From Astropecten irregularis (taxonomy: Eukaryota; Echinodermata; Asteroidea; Paxillosida; Astropectinidae), in assembly GCA_963971285.1 (NCBI GenBank), contig OZ020263.1, positions 4,092,001 through 4,156,000 of the forward strand: 64,000 nucleotides of DNA, in the 5' to 3' direction. How positions within the stretch are numbered: position 1 is the first letter of the stretch; each line of letters opens with the position of its first letter. Positions 45,329 to 56,806 of this stretch are shown in pieces. A program made the translations under genes and the position numbers. The notes beneath the pieces were generated by a model. It was not told where the DNA came from. It did no database searches and saw only the letters and a list, made by a program, of their open reading frames with translations.

Positions 45329-45531
45329 CAGCCGTGCGCAGCAGGCTGGTCATACTCAGTCGTCACGTTTCTTTCTATTTTTCTGTCTTCTGGCAAACAC
45401 TTGCAAAAATTGTGATATCTTCCAAATTCATTCACCGATTTGAGCCGAATTTTGATAGAATCTAGCTTCACTAGCAGTGGTCACTAGTCGTCATTTTTTT
45501 CAAAATTACAAAATGCTTCTATTATGTTATA

Positions 45532-45755
45532 CAGCGTGTCCCCCCCAAAAAAACACACAACACTTTCTAGCTTTTGAAATTGGCGAAAATATGACCAATT
45601 AAAAGAGTACTCTTTAAAAAAATTGTTTGCAGTATTCCAAAATAAGTGGTCAATACACACATAATGTGAATTGAAAGAAAGATGAAAATCTGGTTTTGAG
45701 GTTGGGTAATTTAGTCTTAGTTTTTTCCCTCAATTTCAGTCCAATTTTGGCTTAA
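45532..45755. mobile_element. Family L element, partial
   Basis: Starts CAGCGTGTCC and carries 'gcagtattccaaaataagtg', 'acacacataatgtgaattga' and 'tttgaggttgggtaatttag', all found inverted in 49968-50400. The other end is missing. Confidence 0.7.
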
Positions 45756-45929
45756 CAAAACTGCCTCCTGCTTAATACAAATTAAAATGGTAAGAATTAG
45801 GCAAGTAAAATAAAAGAAAACAAAAAGAGAATTAAACTAAGGAGTAAGGGATCAAAAATGACTGAATGAAATAAACAAATTCAAAACCTGACAGTAAAGA
45901 AATGTTATCAAAATGAAATCATATAACTA

Positions 45930-46288
45930 AGGCCATAAAAACAAATTGTTGTGTTGGAGTAACGGAGGGTTGGGAAATAGGGTAGGGTGGGCGGATTATT
46001 TAATTTTCCCTGTATTAAATGCTTTTTTTCCTGTATATCACAGTATTTGACGAGTCAAATAAAGACAAGAAATGACATCTTTAACCAGTCTGGTTTCCAT
46101 CTTTTGCTCCTTTTAAGCTTTTAATCTGCATACAAATTTGCGATTTTTTTTTTTTTATTATTCTTTTTTTCCCGATTTTTTTTTTTTATTAAAAAAACCC
46201 ACATTTTTTTTGTTTAAAATGTTTACGGTCGGGGCATATTTTTGAGTCGGGCGGGTTACGCCAATACAACAATTTTTTTTTATGGCCT
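45930..46288. mobile_element. Family N MITE
   Basis: AGGCCATAAAAACAAATTG at the left and 'caacaatttttttttatgg' then CCT at the right, inverted partners. The adjacent TTGTTGTGTTGG / CCAATACAACAA also pair. The ends resemble family M at 50671, suggesting related elements. Confidence 0.7.
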
Positions 46289-46863
46289 AAGATTGAAGTG
46301 TAAAAAATCATCACATGCACACAAAATGTACAATTGGAACACTTCTTCTTAAATTTTTTCATGTTCCATTACGCATATACAGCTTTGTTATCGAACGGTT
46401 AAGATTCTGTTTACCAACTCCAATTTTTTTTTCTCTTTGATTGGATTATGGTATGTTCCCCCGTGGGGTCGGCCTAAACCGGGCGAGATGTGAATCAATG
46501 TCCAATAAAAATCAGTAACACAAAGTGGAAAACTGTTCGTGTATGTAAAAAACATAAAAGGTGTCCGTTGTATTACGTTAATGCATTTATTGGTTTCCTT
46601 CCTAGAACTAAACTAAAACGAAACCTCAGAAGAACTGAATATTTTTAGCTTTTTTTTTCAAACTGGAGTTGGTTTTGAGCTTCCTATTTGGGGGTGTTGA
46701 ATTTGTGTCGAGGCAGCAGGCTTTTGTTATAGGGGCTTTGGGAATTCCTCCGCAACATAGTTCTATTACATGTTTAAAAAAGGCTATTTTGATAGAAATT
46801 TTTCAATGTTTTGTAATTCTCTGGAGCTTAGTGCATGTTTCCCGTTGACCTATTTTCCATCAT
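46289..46863. other. Gene-free stretch, nothing recognised
   Basis: AT-rich with homopolymers. Confidence 0.45.
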
Positions 46864-47240
46864 AGCCCTGTCTGTACTGAACCTTTTTGGGGCAAACTTA
46901 CCGAAACGCTGGGTACTTTACTCATTTTAAGACCAGTGCGGACGTCTCAGGAAGTCTTCCTCTCAGCTACTTTTCCCAACCCGCGCGGGCAATTCTACTG
47001 GCCAACTTCTGCCCAGAAAGAATTACTGAGAGTCCGAGACACTTTTCCTGAGACGTACAGTCCAGTGCGGACAGTGTGAGTCGGGTACCCTCATGAGCCT
47101 AGTATTGACAGCTCGCACGTTCACGGTTAATTTACCCGAGTCATAAGTCCAAGTGCGGACACCGGTAATATATGCCCATTTTTCATTTACCCATCAGCTA
47201 GGTGAAACCCCTGAAAAAAAAGTCCAGTGCGGACAGGGCT
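46864..47240. mobile_element. Family K MITE, copy 2
   Basis: AGCCCTGTCTGTACTGAAC at the left and AGTCCAGTGCGGACAGGGCT at the right. The body matches 15549-16072 but without its 172-bp duplication, so it shows the likely ancestral form. Confidence 0.85.
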
Positions 47241-47356
47241 ATAGCTTTTCTCCTTGTTCTTTATATCTCAAGCTTCAAATGGTACTCTTTACCTGGTAAA
47301 TGAAATTCACATTAATAGCTAAACTAACCATTTTCTTGTTTCCTGTAATGTGAGAG

Positions 47357-48096
47357 GCCTTATTCTAACTACATCAATAGATCTTGAAGCCTTATTCTTA
47401 CTACATCAGTAGATCTTGAAGCCTTATTCTAACTACATCAATAGATCTTGAAGCCTTATTCTTACTACACATCAGTAGATCTTGAAGCCTTATTCTAACT
47501 ACATCAGTAGATCTTGAAGCCTTATTCTAACTACATCAGTAGATCTTGAAGCCTTATTCTAACTACATCAATAGATCTTGAAGCCTTATTCTTACTACAT
47601 CAGTAGATCTTGAAGCCTTATTCTAACTACATCAATAGATCTTGAAGCCTTATTCTTACTACACATCAGTATATCTTGAAGCCTTATTCTAACTACATCA
47701 GTAGATCTTGAAGCCTTATTCTAACTACATCAGTAGATCTTGAAGCCTTATTCTAACTACATCAGTAGATCTTGAAGCCTTATACTTACTACATCAGTAG
47801 ATCTTGAAGCCTTATTCTAACTACATCAGTAGATCTTGAAGCCTTATTCTAACTACATCAGTAGATCTTGAATCCTTATTCTAACTACATCAGTAGATCT
47901 TGAAGCCTTATTCTAACTACATCAGTTGATCTTGAAGCCTTATTCTAACTACATCAGTAGATCTTGAAGCCTTATTCTAACTACATCAGTAGATCTTGAA
48001 GCCTTATTCTAACTACATCAGTAGATCTTGAGGCCTTATTCTAACTACATCAGTAGATCTTGAAGCCTTATTCTAACTACATCAGTAGATCTTGAG
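47357..48096 (+). repeat. 32-bp minisatellite, 23 copies
   Basis: The unit begins GCCTTATTCTAACTACATCA and ends GTAGATCTTGAA. There are 23 units over 740 bases, with two units two bases longer (ACACATC). Units 1-6 and 7-12 repeat the same order of variants, a 194-bp higher-order repeat. The later units are more uniform. Each unit contains an AGATCT site. No coding is seen. Confidence 0.97.
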
Positions 48097-48747
48097 AAGT
48101 AAACTTTTGTATTACTAAGCCGCTTTTCATTTGAGATCAGTTTTATAGTATGTGCCTTGCTGCTTATATTTCAAAGATATTACACACACAAAAACACATA
48201 CACAACTCAGGATTCTCCTTTTTTTAATACCTTTTTGTGGAGAAGATGGGTGACACAGTTATATTTAAAACAGTTTTCATAAGTAATTTGCTGGCTTTTA
48301 AGTGCTTAGCAACTTGCTAATAGTGCCTCCAGGGAATTTGTCCATGTGAGAACTTTTCACTTGCACTGGTATGAGAGTTCATCACACTATAATGCAATCT
48401 CAGCACAACAGTGACTGCATTGTTAGGCATTGTCCTCACAAACAATAGTGCGTAACACAGAAGCCTGGGATAATCTCTCTCACTGCCCATTCATGATTGG
48501 AAAAAGCCAACCTGTCCTGTCATCCAGTCAGCTCAGTGAATGCCACAGGCAGGTTGATTTTTTTTGGCATGGGTTATGTTTGTTGTGGTTATTCCTGAGC
48601 CCTCCAGTTGAACCATGGAGGTAGAAAAGCTACCTCCATGGTTGAACAAACTTCACTAGTGACAGTTACATGCAAAAACCTTGGAGGAAGTACAGGTATA
48701 TGCAAAAACTGAGAACTGTGGCTCCACTGGTGGAATAGACACTTTAA
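48097..48747. other. Gene-free stretch, nothing recognised
   Basis: A small local palindrome 'aaccatggaggtagaaaagctacctccatggtt' lies near 48611-48643. No gene is seen. Confidence 0.5.
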
Positions 48748-49112
48748 AGGTGTAATTATTGGTAATGGTCACAGAACAGCACTCACACTTTTTGTAATCA
48801 CATATGCTGCCATGCATGAAATGATAAAGCTGTGATGAAAATGATAAACATTTGAGCTCAATCGGAGGTACAAGAAAATATGAAAACCCATTTCAATTTT
48901 TCCTTAAACATAAAGAATGTTTTTGATCTTACCCCAAGATCAAAACTGTTTTCGGTCTGGGTTTTTACTCTTTTCTGGATTAATACAGCATTTTAGGCAG
49001 AAAAAATGTGAACGATATGCTTCTACCATCACCATCTTTATACCCTGCAATTTATAGGTAAATCTGTGCAGATTTGTGTTTTGGTATGCAACCATGCACC
49101 AAAGTACATTTA
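48748..49112. mobile_element. Family A MITE
   Basis: It starts TTTAAAGGTGTAATTATTGG and ends 'catgcaccaaagtacattta' then AAGG. It shares 'cacagaacagcactcacact' with 34880 and 'ttctaccatcaccatcttta' with many copies. Confidence 0.75.
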
Positions 49113-49742
49113 AAGGTCTTGCATTTTGAAGGGGAGGGAGGCAAGGACACTCGATCTGTCCAGACATCGTGTCAGGAAAAGTTGCAAATGAAGCCCCCTC
49201 TTACCCTTGTATTAACTAGGCTATGGCTTCAAGGTTCACACCTGTCTATGGCAGCGGCTTCATCCATTTCCCATAGACTCATGTGCAATTTCGAGCCACA
49301 GCCAGCCCGACCCTGCCATAGTGATCACACAATCCGCTGACTACACGGCACTGTAGGGTTCACTCGTTTTGAGGTTGCCACCAGTTAGAGTAGGGGGTGA
49401 GGGGGAGGAGCTTGCAAGACACAACAGAGAGGCTCCACAAAAGTCGGAGAATTCACTGACGAACAATCGTCTGAGATTTCAGTAATCCTTATCCTCATTC
49501 GGAAGGATTGCTATACAGGAGTAAAATAGCCCACAGTTCGAACAATGTAGATTACAATACAGACCACTGGCTGATTATTGAATCTCTCCGCAAAGAATTC
49601 AACACAGTGGGTGGGAAAAAAACACTATCCCGTAAGTAGAGTTGTTGACTCAAGTCGGTGACTGGGACTCGAGTCTGACTCGAGTCACCTGAAGAAGACA
49701 ATTACTACAGAATACTGGGCCAATTTTAGGTGTCATTATTTT
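49113..49742. other. Gene-free stretch, nothing recognised
   Basis: 'gactcgagtctgactcgagtc' near 49667-49687 is a short inverted repeat. No gene is seen. Confidence 0.45.
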
Positions 49743-49965
49743 TATTGCCTTCTCACATGACACTAAAATGTTTCAAAAAATCTCTCAACCATTGAGAAAT
49801 TCTCTCATAAAATCTTACAAAAGTGTCATCGTGTGAAAGGACACCATTGCTTGAGAGTGACCGACGTCCCTGGTGAATCCTTGAGAGATTTTGACCGAGG
49901 TCCAGACCCATGAGAGAATTTCTCAATGGTTGAGAGTTTTTTAGCATTGTGTGAAAAGGCCTTTA
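49743..49965. mobile_element. Family H MITE, copy 2
   Basis: 'ttgccttctcacatgacact' at the left and 'agcattgtgtgaaaaggcct' at the right. Long inner arms 'ctctcaaccattgagaaatt' and 'gaatttctcaatggttgaga' pair almost perfectly. It abuts the family L element at 49968. Confidence 0.85.
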
Positions 49966-49967
49966 AA

Positions 49968-50400
49968 CAGTGTGTCCACCCCACAAAATGCAACACTTTG
50001 TGTTGAGAACCATTTTATTCAAATTAAACTGGTTATCACTTCAAGATTCAGTTATATAATACAACCATGTCTTGGCTATCACCGTGTAGAATTTGAGCAA
50101 AATTGGAGTGAAATTGAGGGACTGAATTACCCAACCTCAAAACCAGATTTTCATCTTTCTTTCATATGCACATTATGTGTGTATTTACCACTTATTCTGG
50201 AATACTGCAAATTTGTTTTTAAAGAATACTTACTGTTTCAATTGGCCATATCTTCGCCAATTTCAGCCCGATTTTGCTTATATTCTACATGGTGATAGCC
50301 AAGACATGTTTGTATCATATACCTGAATCTTGAAGTGATCAACAGTTTTTTAACACAATTGTTCCCGACACAAAGAGTTGCATTTTTTTGGGACACGCTG
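49968..50400. mobile_element. Family L element, full copy
   Basis: CAGTGTGTCCACCCCACAA at the left, followed by 'aatgcaacactttgtgttga'. 'gacacaaagagttgcatttt' and GGGACACGCTG lie at the right. Further in, 'ttatcacttcaagattcag' and 'ctgaatcttgaagtgatca' pair, so the inverted arms are long (over 100 bp) with an asymmetric centre. The open frames of 114 and 75 codons are products of this repeat. Confidence 0.85.
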
Positions 50401-50670
50401 CATGCATACTCCAGAAATATGCTGTGTGATGAGTGTTTTAATGGCATAGTACAGTATGCAACCAAGAAGCAGAAAATTGTCAGGTTCTCTGAGTACGATT
50501 ACCTACTCTTCATTCATAGGAAACTGCATACATCTGTCTGATTAAGGATGCTTCGGAAAGCATCGTCAAAGCTTGAGTAGGTTATACTTGATGGGACAGT
50601 AGGCAAATTGTACATTTTGTGCCAACTGCAGCCCACATAAAGAGAATCCTGTTTCTAGAGATAGACTATA

Positions 50671-50986
50671 AGGCCGAAAAAAAAATTGTTGTGTTGCCCT
50701 CAAGTGGAAAAATTTTAATTTTGGGTCGATCGGTTGATTTTTTGGGGGGCCGACTTTCAAACATTTAAGAATAAATACAGGATGTATGGTCACCAGGGCT
50801 TATAAATCAACGGTCTTTGGTCGTTTTGAGGAGACACGCTTTTTTACTGCTAAATCTTACATTTTCTGTCAAAAATGGTGAGTTTTTATACTTTAGGACT
50901 CGGAGAAAAAAAAAATCCTGACCCAAAGTTTTGGCATTTTACGGTCGGTCACTGAGGGCAACACAACAATTTTCTTTTTTCGGCCT
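50671..50986. mobile_element. Family M MITE
   Basis: AGGCCGAAAAAAAAATTG at the left with TTGTTGTGTTGCCCTCA. TGAGGGCAACACAACAA and CGGCCT lie at the right. Perfect inner arms of 17 bases. The centre is non-coding. Confidence 0.85.
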
Positions 50987-51427
50987 AATATGTTATGCTG
51001 TGGGACATATTTTTTTCAAAGCTAAGATGCCCAGAATCGATTCAAACGTCTGGCGCAGAAAGAGAAAGACAGGATCCAACCTTGTATCCTGATAGACTGT
51101 CATAAAAGCTCATTTTGCATTATTTCTACAAGGCAAAGTAACAATTCTTCTTGGTTTAAAGTATAATGCATTTGCCGTCCTCTCTTTCCATTGTGTGTGT
51201 GGTGCCAATTGCAATGAAGGTACATACAATGTTTCTTTTAGATCCAGTTTGTGAAAAGCGTGTTTCTACTTGGCAAAATGGACAAAATAACCGACTGAAA
51301 TTCTACAGTTTACACTTTTTGGGTCGTTGAACTTATTTTCCTTTCAGTTTTGATTATTACAGTTAGTGGAAATTTGTAACCGGATAATTCCGGGTCGGTT
51401 AGCCTCTAACTGGATAAAAATCCCAGC
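50987..51427. other. Gene-free stretch, nothing recognised
   Basis: No feature recognised. Confidence 0.45.
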
Positions 51428-51616
51428 ACTAGTGCAAAATATCAAAAAAGATACATTAACAGTCATGTGTGAAATCTCCAGTCCCACATGGTGACCACTT
51501 TATGAGAAAACGGTTAAGAACACTCACAGTATTTTTAACAATCTCATTCACATGAATTTCGATCTGCCTGTGAAGATTTCTGTTTCGGTATGCTGCAAAA
51601 ATAATGTTGTTACCTT
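51428..51616. mobile_element. Family A MITE, internally deleted
   Basis: 'caaaatatcaaaaaagatac' then 'cccacatggtgaccacttta', then 'tgaagatttctgtttcggta' and 'gttgttacctttaag'. The usual central region is missing. Confidence 0.7.
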
Positions 51617-52128
51617 TAAGCAAAAATGTCTTCCTCGAGGCATATATAAACAGGATTACCAACCAAATATTCACTTGATATTTATAAGTTTGCTTTTGGC
51701 TTTTATTCTGCAAGTGCAGGGAAAACATTCCCCTGGGGTAATGTCTGGGAAAACTGATTGTATTCAACGAGAGGTTTTTGAACGAATTTCCGTGCAAAAG
51801 CAGCGCTTTGAAATTGTGCCCGTGTCAAATATGTGAGAAATTATCAACATGTATTGTTGAATTTGAGGCCTAAGGGATCTCAACATACACCATCTGAGTA
51901 AGGTTAATTTCCAAGTTTTTGCAAGAACTTTCAGAGGTACAACACGTACATTATTGATTTGTGGAATACCATGAGACATAAATTCTAGTCTGTTGTTAGA
52001 TGTGTGGCTGTGAAAGGCTCTGAAAAGAGCCAGTTATCTTGACGTTCCGGCCAGTACTCTGGCCGTCTTCAGGAGAATGCTGCAGCTGCGAAGTTGAGAC
52101 TGGACTAGTTATAGTTCTATTGAAAACC
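51617..52128. other. Unrecognised stretch with a CCGGCCAG hairpin
   Basis: At about 52012-52082, 'gacgttccggccagtactct' then 'ggccgtcttcaggagaatgc'. CGGCCAG-TACT-CTGGCCG is a strong short stem. Such hairpins with TCTTCAGGAG resemble the 3' tails of some LINEs (recall). Confidence 0.4.
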
Positions 52129-52376
52129 TGGGACCATTTTCACGGCGCTGCTTAGCACAACAATTTGCCAAGCGTGACATTTCTGTCTTAATAAAAACAG
52201 GGTTAACAACAACATTTCCAAGTGTTGTGTATAGCTTGTGATTGTTCTTTGGCTGTTGTTCACTGACCAAGAACATCAAATGGTATTTTTAACGGTGGTT
52301 TGTTTTATTGGGCAAGACGTTTTTGTGCTTAGCAAATTTTTGTGCTTAGCAGCGCCATGAAATTGGCCCCTGGTAC
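52129..52376. mobile_element. Family B MITE, full copy
   Basis: 'gggaccattttcacggcgct' at the left, 'cagcgccatgaaattggccc' at the right. Interior in the same orientation as 37545-37790. Confidence 0.85.
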
Positions 52377-53414
52377 AAAGCACAGTTCATCATGTAATGA
52401 TCATTAGGGTCCATAGTGTAACATGTAGCATCATCAGTCCCTAAAAAAAAAAAAGATTTAAAAAAGCATTTGAAACATATGCAATTTCAAGTTTGTGTTG
52501 TTTTTTTTTTCATTTCTAATTTAACAAGTCGATCTATGCCCAAGTACACTGTAGTCAGAAGGAGTAGTATTCACTCAGTTTACTACTCTTATCCCATCCA
52601 GGGAATGACTTAGAAAGGCATTGGAAAGAAATGTTCACTCATTTGTGAAAATATAGGTTATATATATATATATATCTTGTTTCTTCAGTTTGTCCCATTT
52701 CCCTTAAAAAAAATGGAGGAAAAATTAACAACTGAATTGATAAAGAAAAGAACTTCTGATTCGGGAATTGATGGCATGAAGTTGTCGTTTTCATATTCCA
52801 ACTTAAAGGGCCAAGCCTCGGTGTTTTTCGGCAGCCTCATTCTCTCCTCAATGATCCGATCAGATTGATTGATTTATGACTGCAGCAGCTTAACGTCCCC
52901 CCCCCTACAATCCCCCTCCCCCCACCCCCCTCCTTGATCGCTTCCGTCAAGTTATGGTCACGTACCGTGCATTAGCTTTTAAACAGTCTGCCCTTCATTT
53001 TTTTCTTTCCTTTTTATTTTTGCAACGCTCTTATTAAGCACGCAGCCTGATTGATTTTTTTCTCCCGTATGGTAGTACACTCCATTTAATATCCATGGAG
53101 CCCGAACCATCTGTCATACTTTATTCCTTTATATGCGGCATTCCGGGAAGAATATTACCTAACATGAGGGTCCAATCAAGGGTGTACAGTCAAATGGAGA
53201 AAAAAAAAAGAATAGAAAAAGCTGATATATTTTTCATGATATGTCAATCGACAAGTCAAATTTGTTTAATTACCTTTTGAGCAATGGCCATTACGTGATG
53301 AAGAGAAATATTGCTGTTTCTGATTACCTCTCCTCCCCCCAAGTCAGTACATTAAATAACGTACACATGTATGTTAATTTTGAAAATTCATCTCTTAACA
53401 TTTTCCTCACATTA
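52377..53414. other. Gene-free stretch with (TA)n and C-rich runs
   Basis: (TA)n at about 52659-52674 and a C-rich patch at 52897-52931. Small open frames only. Confidence 0.45.
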
Positions 53415-53600
53415 AAGGTAGCATCATACTTTGGTAGCATACCAAAGCAGAAATCGTCCCAGATTTACCTATAACTTACAGGGTATAAAGATGTAGATGG
53501 TTGAAACATATCGTAATTTTTTTTCTGCCAGAAAAGAGTATACAACCAACGAGCAAAAACATGCAGTTTTGATCTCACGAGGTGAGATCAAAACTCCCGT
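53415..53600. mobile_element. Family A MITE, left half only
   Basis: It starts TTAAAGGTAGCATCATACTT and runs to 'gatctcacgaggtgagatca', a small palindrome. The right half is absent and family E sequence follows. Confidence 0.75.
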
Positions 53601-53742
53601 GAATGGATTGACCGCACTTGCCTACCCCTATCCTTCCTGGTCACTCTGACCCCCCCCCCCCCCCCCCCCCCCCGATTTAGCCTTCAAGAAAGATCCTGCT
53701 GAAAGGATAAAAATGTCAGGCGCTCCTTACTCCAAGCACTCA
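53601..53742 (+). repeat. Family E fragment with long C run
   Basis: A pyrimidine-rich lead, an uninterrupted C run of about 23 at 53650-53673, then 'cttcaagaaagatcctgctg' and 'gcgctccttactccaagcac'. Same order as 33525-33785. Confidence 0.65.
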
Positions 53743-54478
53743 ATTATTCCTTCAGAAACAAAGAAATATTCTCGTCAAATTTAACCAATTATGACCTTCC
53801 AAAATCCAAAATCCAATTGCAAATCCAATAAAAAAATTCAACACAAATATCGTTGAGAAATCGGTGGTCCATATTTTGACATATTATGGGTTTGTGGTTT
53901 TTCAGTCCCAAAATCCTAAATTGGTTAAAATACAATTTTTATTAAGTGCTTAATTGTGTTTGCGCCCAAGTTCTGGATAGTAATTTAAGCTCATAAAACA
54001 TTTATACGCAAATTCTCTGAAGGGGAACGATTACTTATGCAGAAGCTGAAGAGGAAGACATTAAACATGGATGAATCTCCTGATGTGTAGGATATAAATA
54101 GTCTTAATAGCATTTACAGTGTTATATTGTCAGATACTGTGACTTTTATGAGAGTTATTCATGAGGTTTCTGAATCAATATTAAAATCCTGTCTGGCAAA
54201 ACTGGGCCAAATAACATGGACCTACTTTACTTACAAACACATAATCAGTCCTTGAATTTACAGGAGCGGACAATTTTGTACTGTGATATTCTAATCAATA
54301 TTATTACATTGATTATCAAGGAATGTTTAAGTTGAGTGTATGCACACTTTGTATTTCTGGCTTACTCGGCTTATTCATAACTTAGTGTAGAATTTTGAGG
54401 TGAAATTTAGGTTCGGTGAATTGGAAATGTTAATTTTTATGTGCAAGTTATGCAGAATTGTAGGCGGATTGAAAGCAA
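53743..54478. other. Gene-free AT-rich stretch, nothing recognised
   Basis: No feature recognised. Confidence 0.45.
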
Positions 54479-54838
54479 TTAAAGGTAATATCATACTTTG
54501 GTTTTTGTCAAAGATTATTGGGCAAACAAATCAAGGAAGCTACAGTAACCGACAGTCATCTGTGAAAATTTCAGTCCAATACGGTGCCCACTTTTTGAGA
54601 AAACAGTGAAAAACGGCCACAGTATTTCTTAAGTCTTTTCTATTTTATTTTTGATCTTTAAAAGATCAAAAATAATGTTGGTCACTGGTTTTACTCTTTT
54701 CTTGATAAATACAGCATTTCAGGCAAAACCATTTTAATGGTATGTTTCTACCATCACCATCTTTATACTCTGTGAGTTTATAGATAAATCTGTGAAGATT
54801 TCTGTTTCGGTATGCTACCAAAGTATACCTTTAAAAAT
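54479..54838. mobile_element. Family A MITE, full copy
   Basis: TTAAAGGTAATATCATACTT at the left and 'ctaccaaagtatacctttaa' at the right, each with TTAA. The interior is almost the same as 43955-44304, including 'gatctttaaaagatcaaaaa'. Confidence 0.85.
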
Positions 54839-55507
54839 GGGCAAGCATGTTTTTCAAATGCAACATCCATTTTCAGTCCAAAATCTAATTTAAAGGAATA
54901 AATATAGTTACACATGAATTTGGTTTTCGGGACAAGTTTAGAAGAGTCTCATAGTCAGTCCATAGTTTTTTTCTTGAACATCGGGTCCTGACAGAGGTTC
55001 AGAAATCATCCTTCATTTTTCTCTACAAAACACCCACACTTTGCCTATGCAGTATGCACCTTATTCATTTCTTATTATAAGGTTCTTTCTGTGTACAATT
55101 TGCAATTTATACATAAATTGCCCCATTCCTGAAGACGTTCTGAATAAATGAACAAAACGTACGGAATACAAAATGGCTTCCATTAGTCTTTTTGGAGTAT
55201 GTGTAATATTGAGTTATCTGAATATTATCAGTGGATCACTAACTGGTTGCCCCATTGTACTATGATGTTCATTTTAAAATGCAATAAAATATAGTACAAT
55301 CAAATCAAATGAAATATAAAAACACAGCAAAAACTACCTACAACAAAATAATTCTAGTCATGCTAAAAAAAATAATAAAAATGCGATCAAAATAGGAATA
55401 TGTATACTCAATATGCGTATGTATCTAAATAATATTTTTATAACAAGTAATAAACTGCTGCAACCTGCTCGTCAACTAAAATCATAAAAATGGCTTCAAA
55501 ATTGACC
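54839..55507. other. Gene-free stretch, nothing recognised
   Basis: 'cctgaagacgttctgaataa' at about 55130 resembles a retroposon tail but cannot be assigned. Confidence 0.45.
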
Positions 55508-55739
55508 TGGGGCCAATTTCATGGCCCTGCTAAGCACAAAAATTTGCTTAGCACAAAAATATCTTGCCCAATTAAGCAAACCACCATTACAAATTTCATT
55601 TGATCTTCATTGTCAGTGAACAACAGCCAAAGAATAATCACGAGAGATACACAACACATGAAAACCCTGTTTTTATTAAGACAGAAATGTCTTGTTAGCA
55701 AATTTTTGTGCTAAGCAGCGCCGTGAAATTGGCCCCTGA
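55508..55739. mobile_element. Family B MITE, full copy
   Basis: 'ggggccaatttcatggccct' at the left and 'ccgtgaaattggcccctga' at the right. Interior in the same orientation as 35789-36033. Confidence 0.85.
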
Positions 55740-56317
55740 CTTTTAGGAGGGCCAGATGGTTGGATCCTAGCATGCAAGATTTTTCTTGCTGTCTAAAAAT
55801 AATAATAATAATATTATTATTTGCAGGGTAAACATATCAGTACCATGCTAAAAAGTCTGTTTACCAGCACTTGTCAGTCTCTTATACCAGTATAAATCTT
55901 GTTATGTCATCAACTGGCCAGTTACACTCGTGTACATCAACATTTCAATCTTTATAGAGTCCCAAAATAATCCTACAAGTGCTAGTTTTAACCATGGGAA
56001 TGTTTATCGGTCACCCCACCTAACTCTAAATAAAAACAGGTGATATCATATACAAACTGTAAAACAAGTGTACAATTAACCTGGAAAAATCCTTCACTTG
56101 GTGGGATTTTGGTGGCTGTTTCTTCTCCTTTTTCTATAAGTGCCAGTTATTTTTGTAAACTTGCATCTGGTGACCCTATTTTGGTAGCTTTTGATAACTT
56201 TTTGCAACAAGTGCAAAAAGTTATTCAGCTGAGGACACATCACAATTTTGAATTTTACTATGGGTTATTTTTTATTATTTTTTGTTTTTTGTTTTTTGGT
56301 TCCCTTTAGTGTAGCCG
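55740..56317. other. Gene-free stretch, nothing recognised
   Basis: A palindromic AATAATAATAATATTATTATT run at about 55801-55821. The 89-codon open frame at 56040 has no signature. Confidence 0.45.
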
Positions 56318-56806
56318 TAGCCAATTTCATAGAGCTGCTTAAGCACCAACATTTGCTTAAAGGTAGTATCATACTTTGGTAAGAAACCAAAATAGAAATT
56401 TTCACAAGTTACTTATCATACTTACAAGGTATGAAGATGGTGGTGGTAGAAACATACCGTTAAAATTTGTCCACCTGAAATGGTAAATTTGTCCAGAAAT
56501 TAGTAAAACAATGACTGAAAATCTTTTTGATCTTTTAAAAGATCCATGAATCTGTATTTCTTTGATAAAAACCAAAGTATGATACTACCTTTAAGCACCT
56601 AAAACCTTAGTGAATAAAATCATGACAGCCAAAACTCCATGAATGTTATGCTCGGCAAAAAATGGCTGAATACAAGTCAAAAGCAGTACTGGTAAACATC
56701 ACAAGAACGTAGTGGTTGGTAATCAATCCTGTTTGTTCAAGGAAGACTTTTCATGCTTTATAAGCAAAGTGTGCTATATTACCAGCTCTATGAAATTGGC
56801 CACTGG
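56318..56806. mobile_element. Family B MITE (subfamily 2) hosting a nested family A MITE
   Basis: Left part 'ccaatttcatagagctgctt' to 'catttgc' (56357), right part from 'agcacctaaaaccttagtga' (about 56595) to 'ccagctctatgaaattggcc'. The interior, for example 'agtcaaaagcagtactggta', matches 58272-58472 in reverse orientation. The gap is filled by a family A copy at a TTAA. Confidence 0.85.
56358..56596. mobile_element. Family A MITE nested at a TTAA in family B
   Basis: TTAA|AGGTAGTATCATACTTTGG at the left, and 'ccaaagtatgatactacct' followed by TTAA at the right. It is shorter than most copies because the second half is reduced. Confidence 0.9.

Noticed and set aside
45227-45415. Proline-rich open frame
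   Set aside because: Reads through the C run of a hAT-like MITE.
47357-48096. CRISPR array
   Set aside because: Units are contiguous 32-bp tandem repeats without unique spacers, in animal DNA.
49951-50295. 114-codon open frame
   Set aside because: Lies entirely in an inverted-repeat element (family L) and its mirror frame appears on the other strand.
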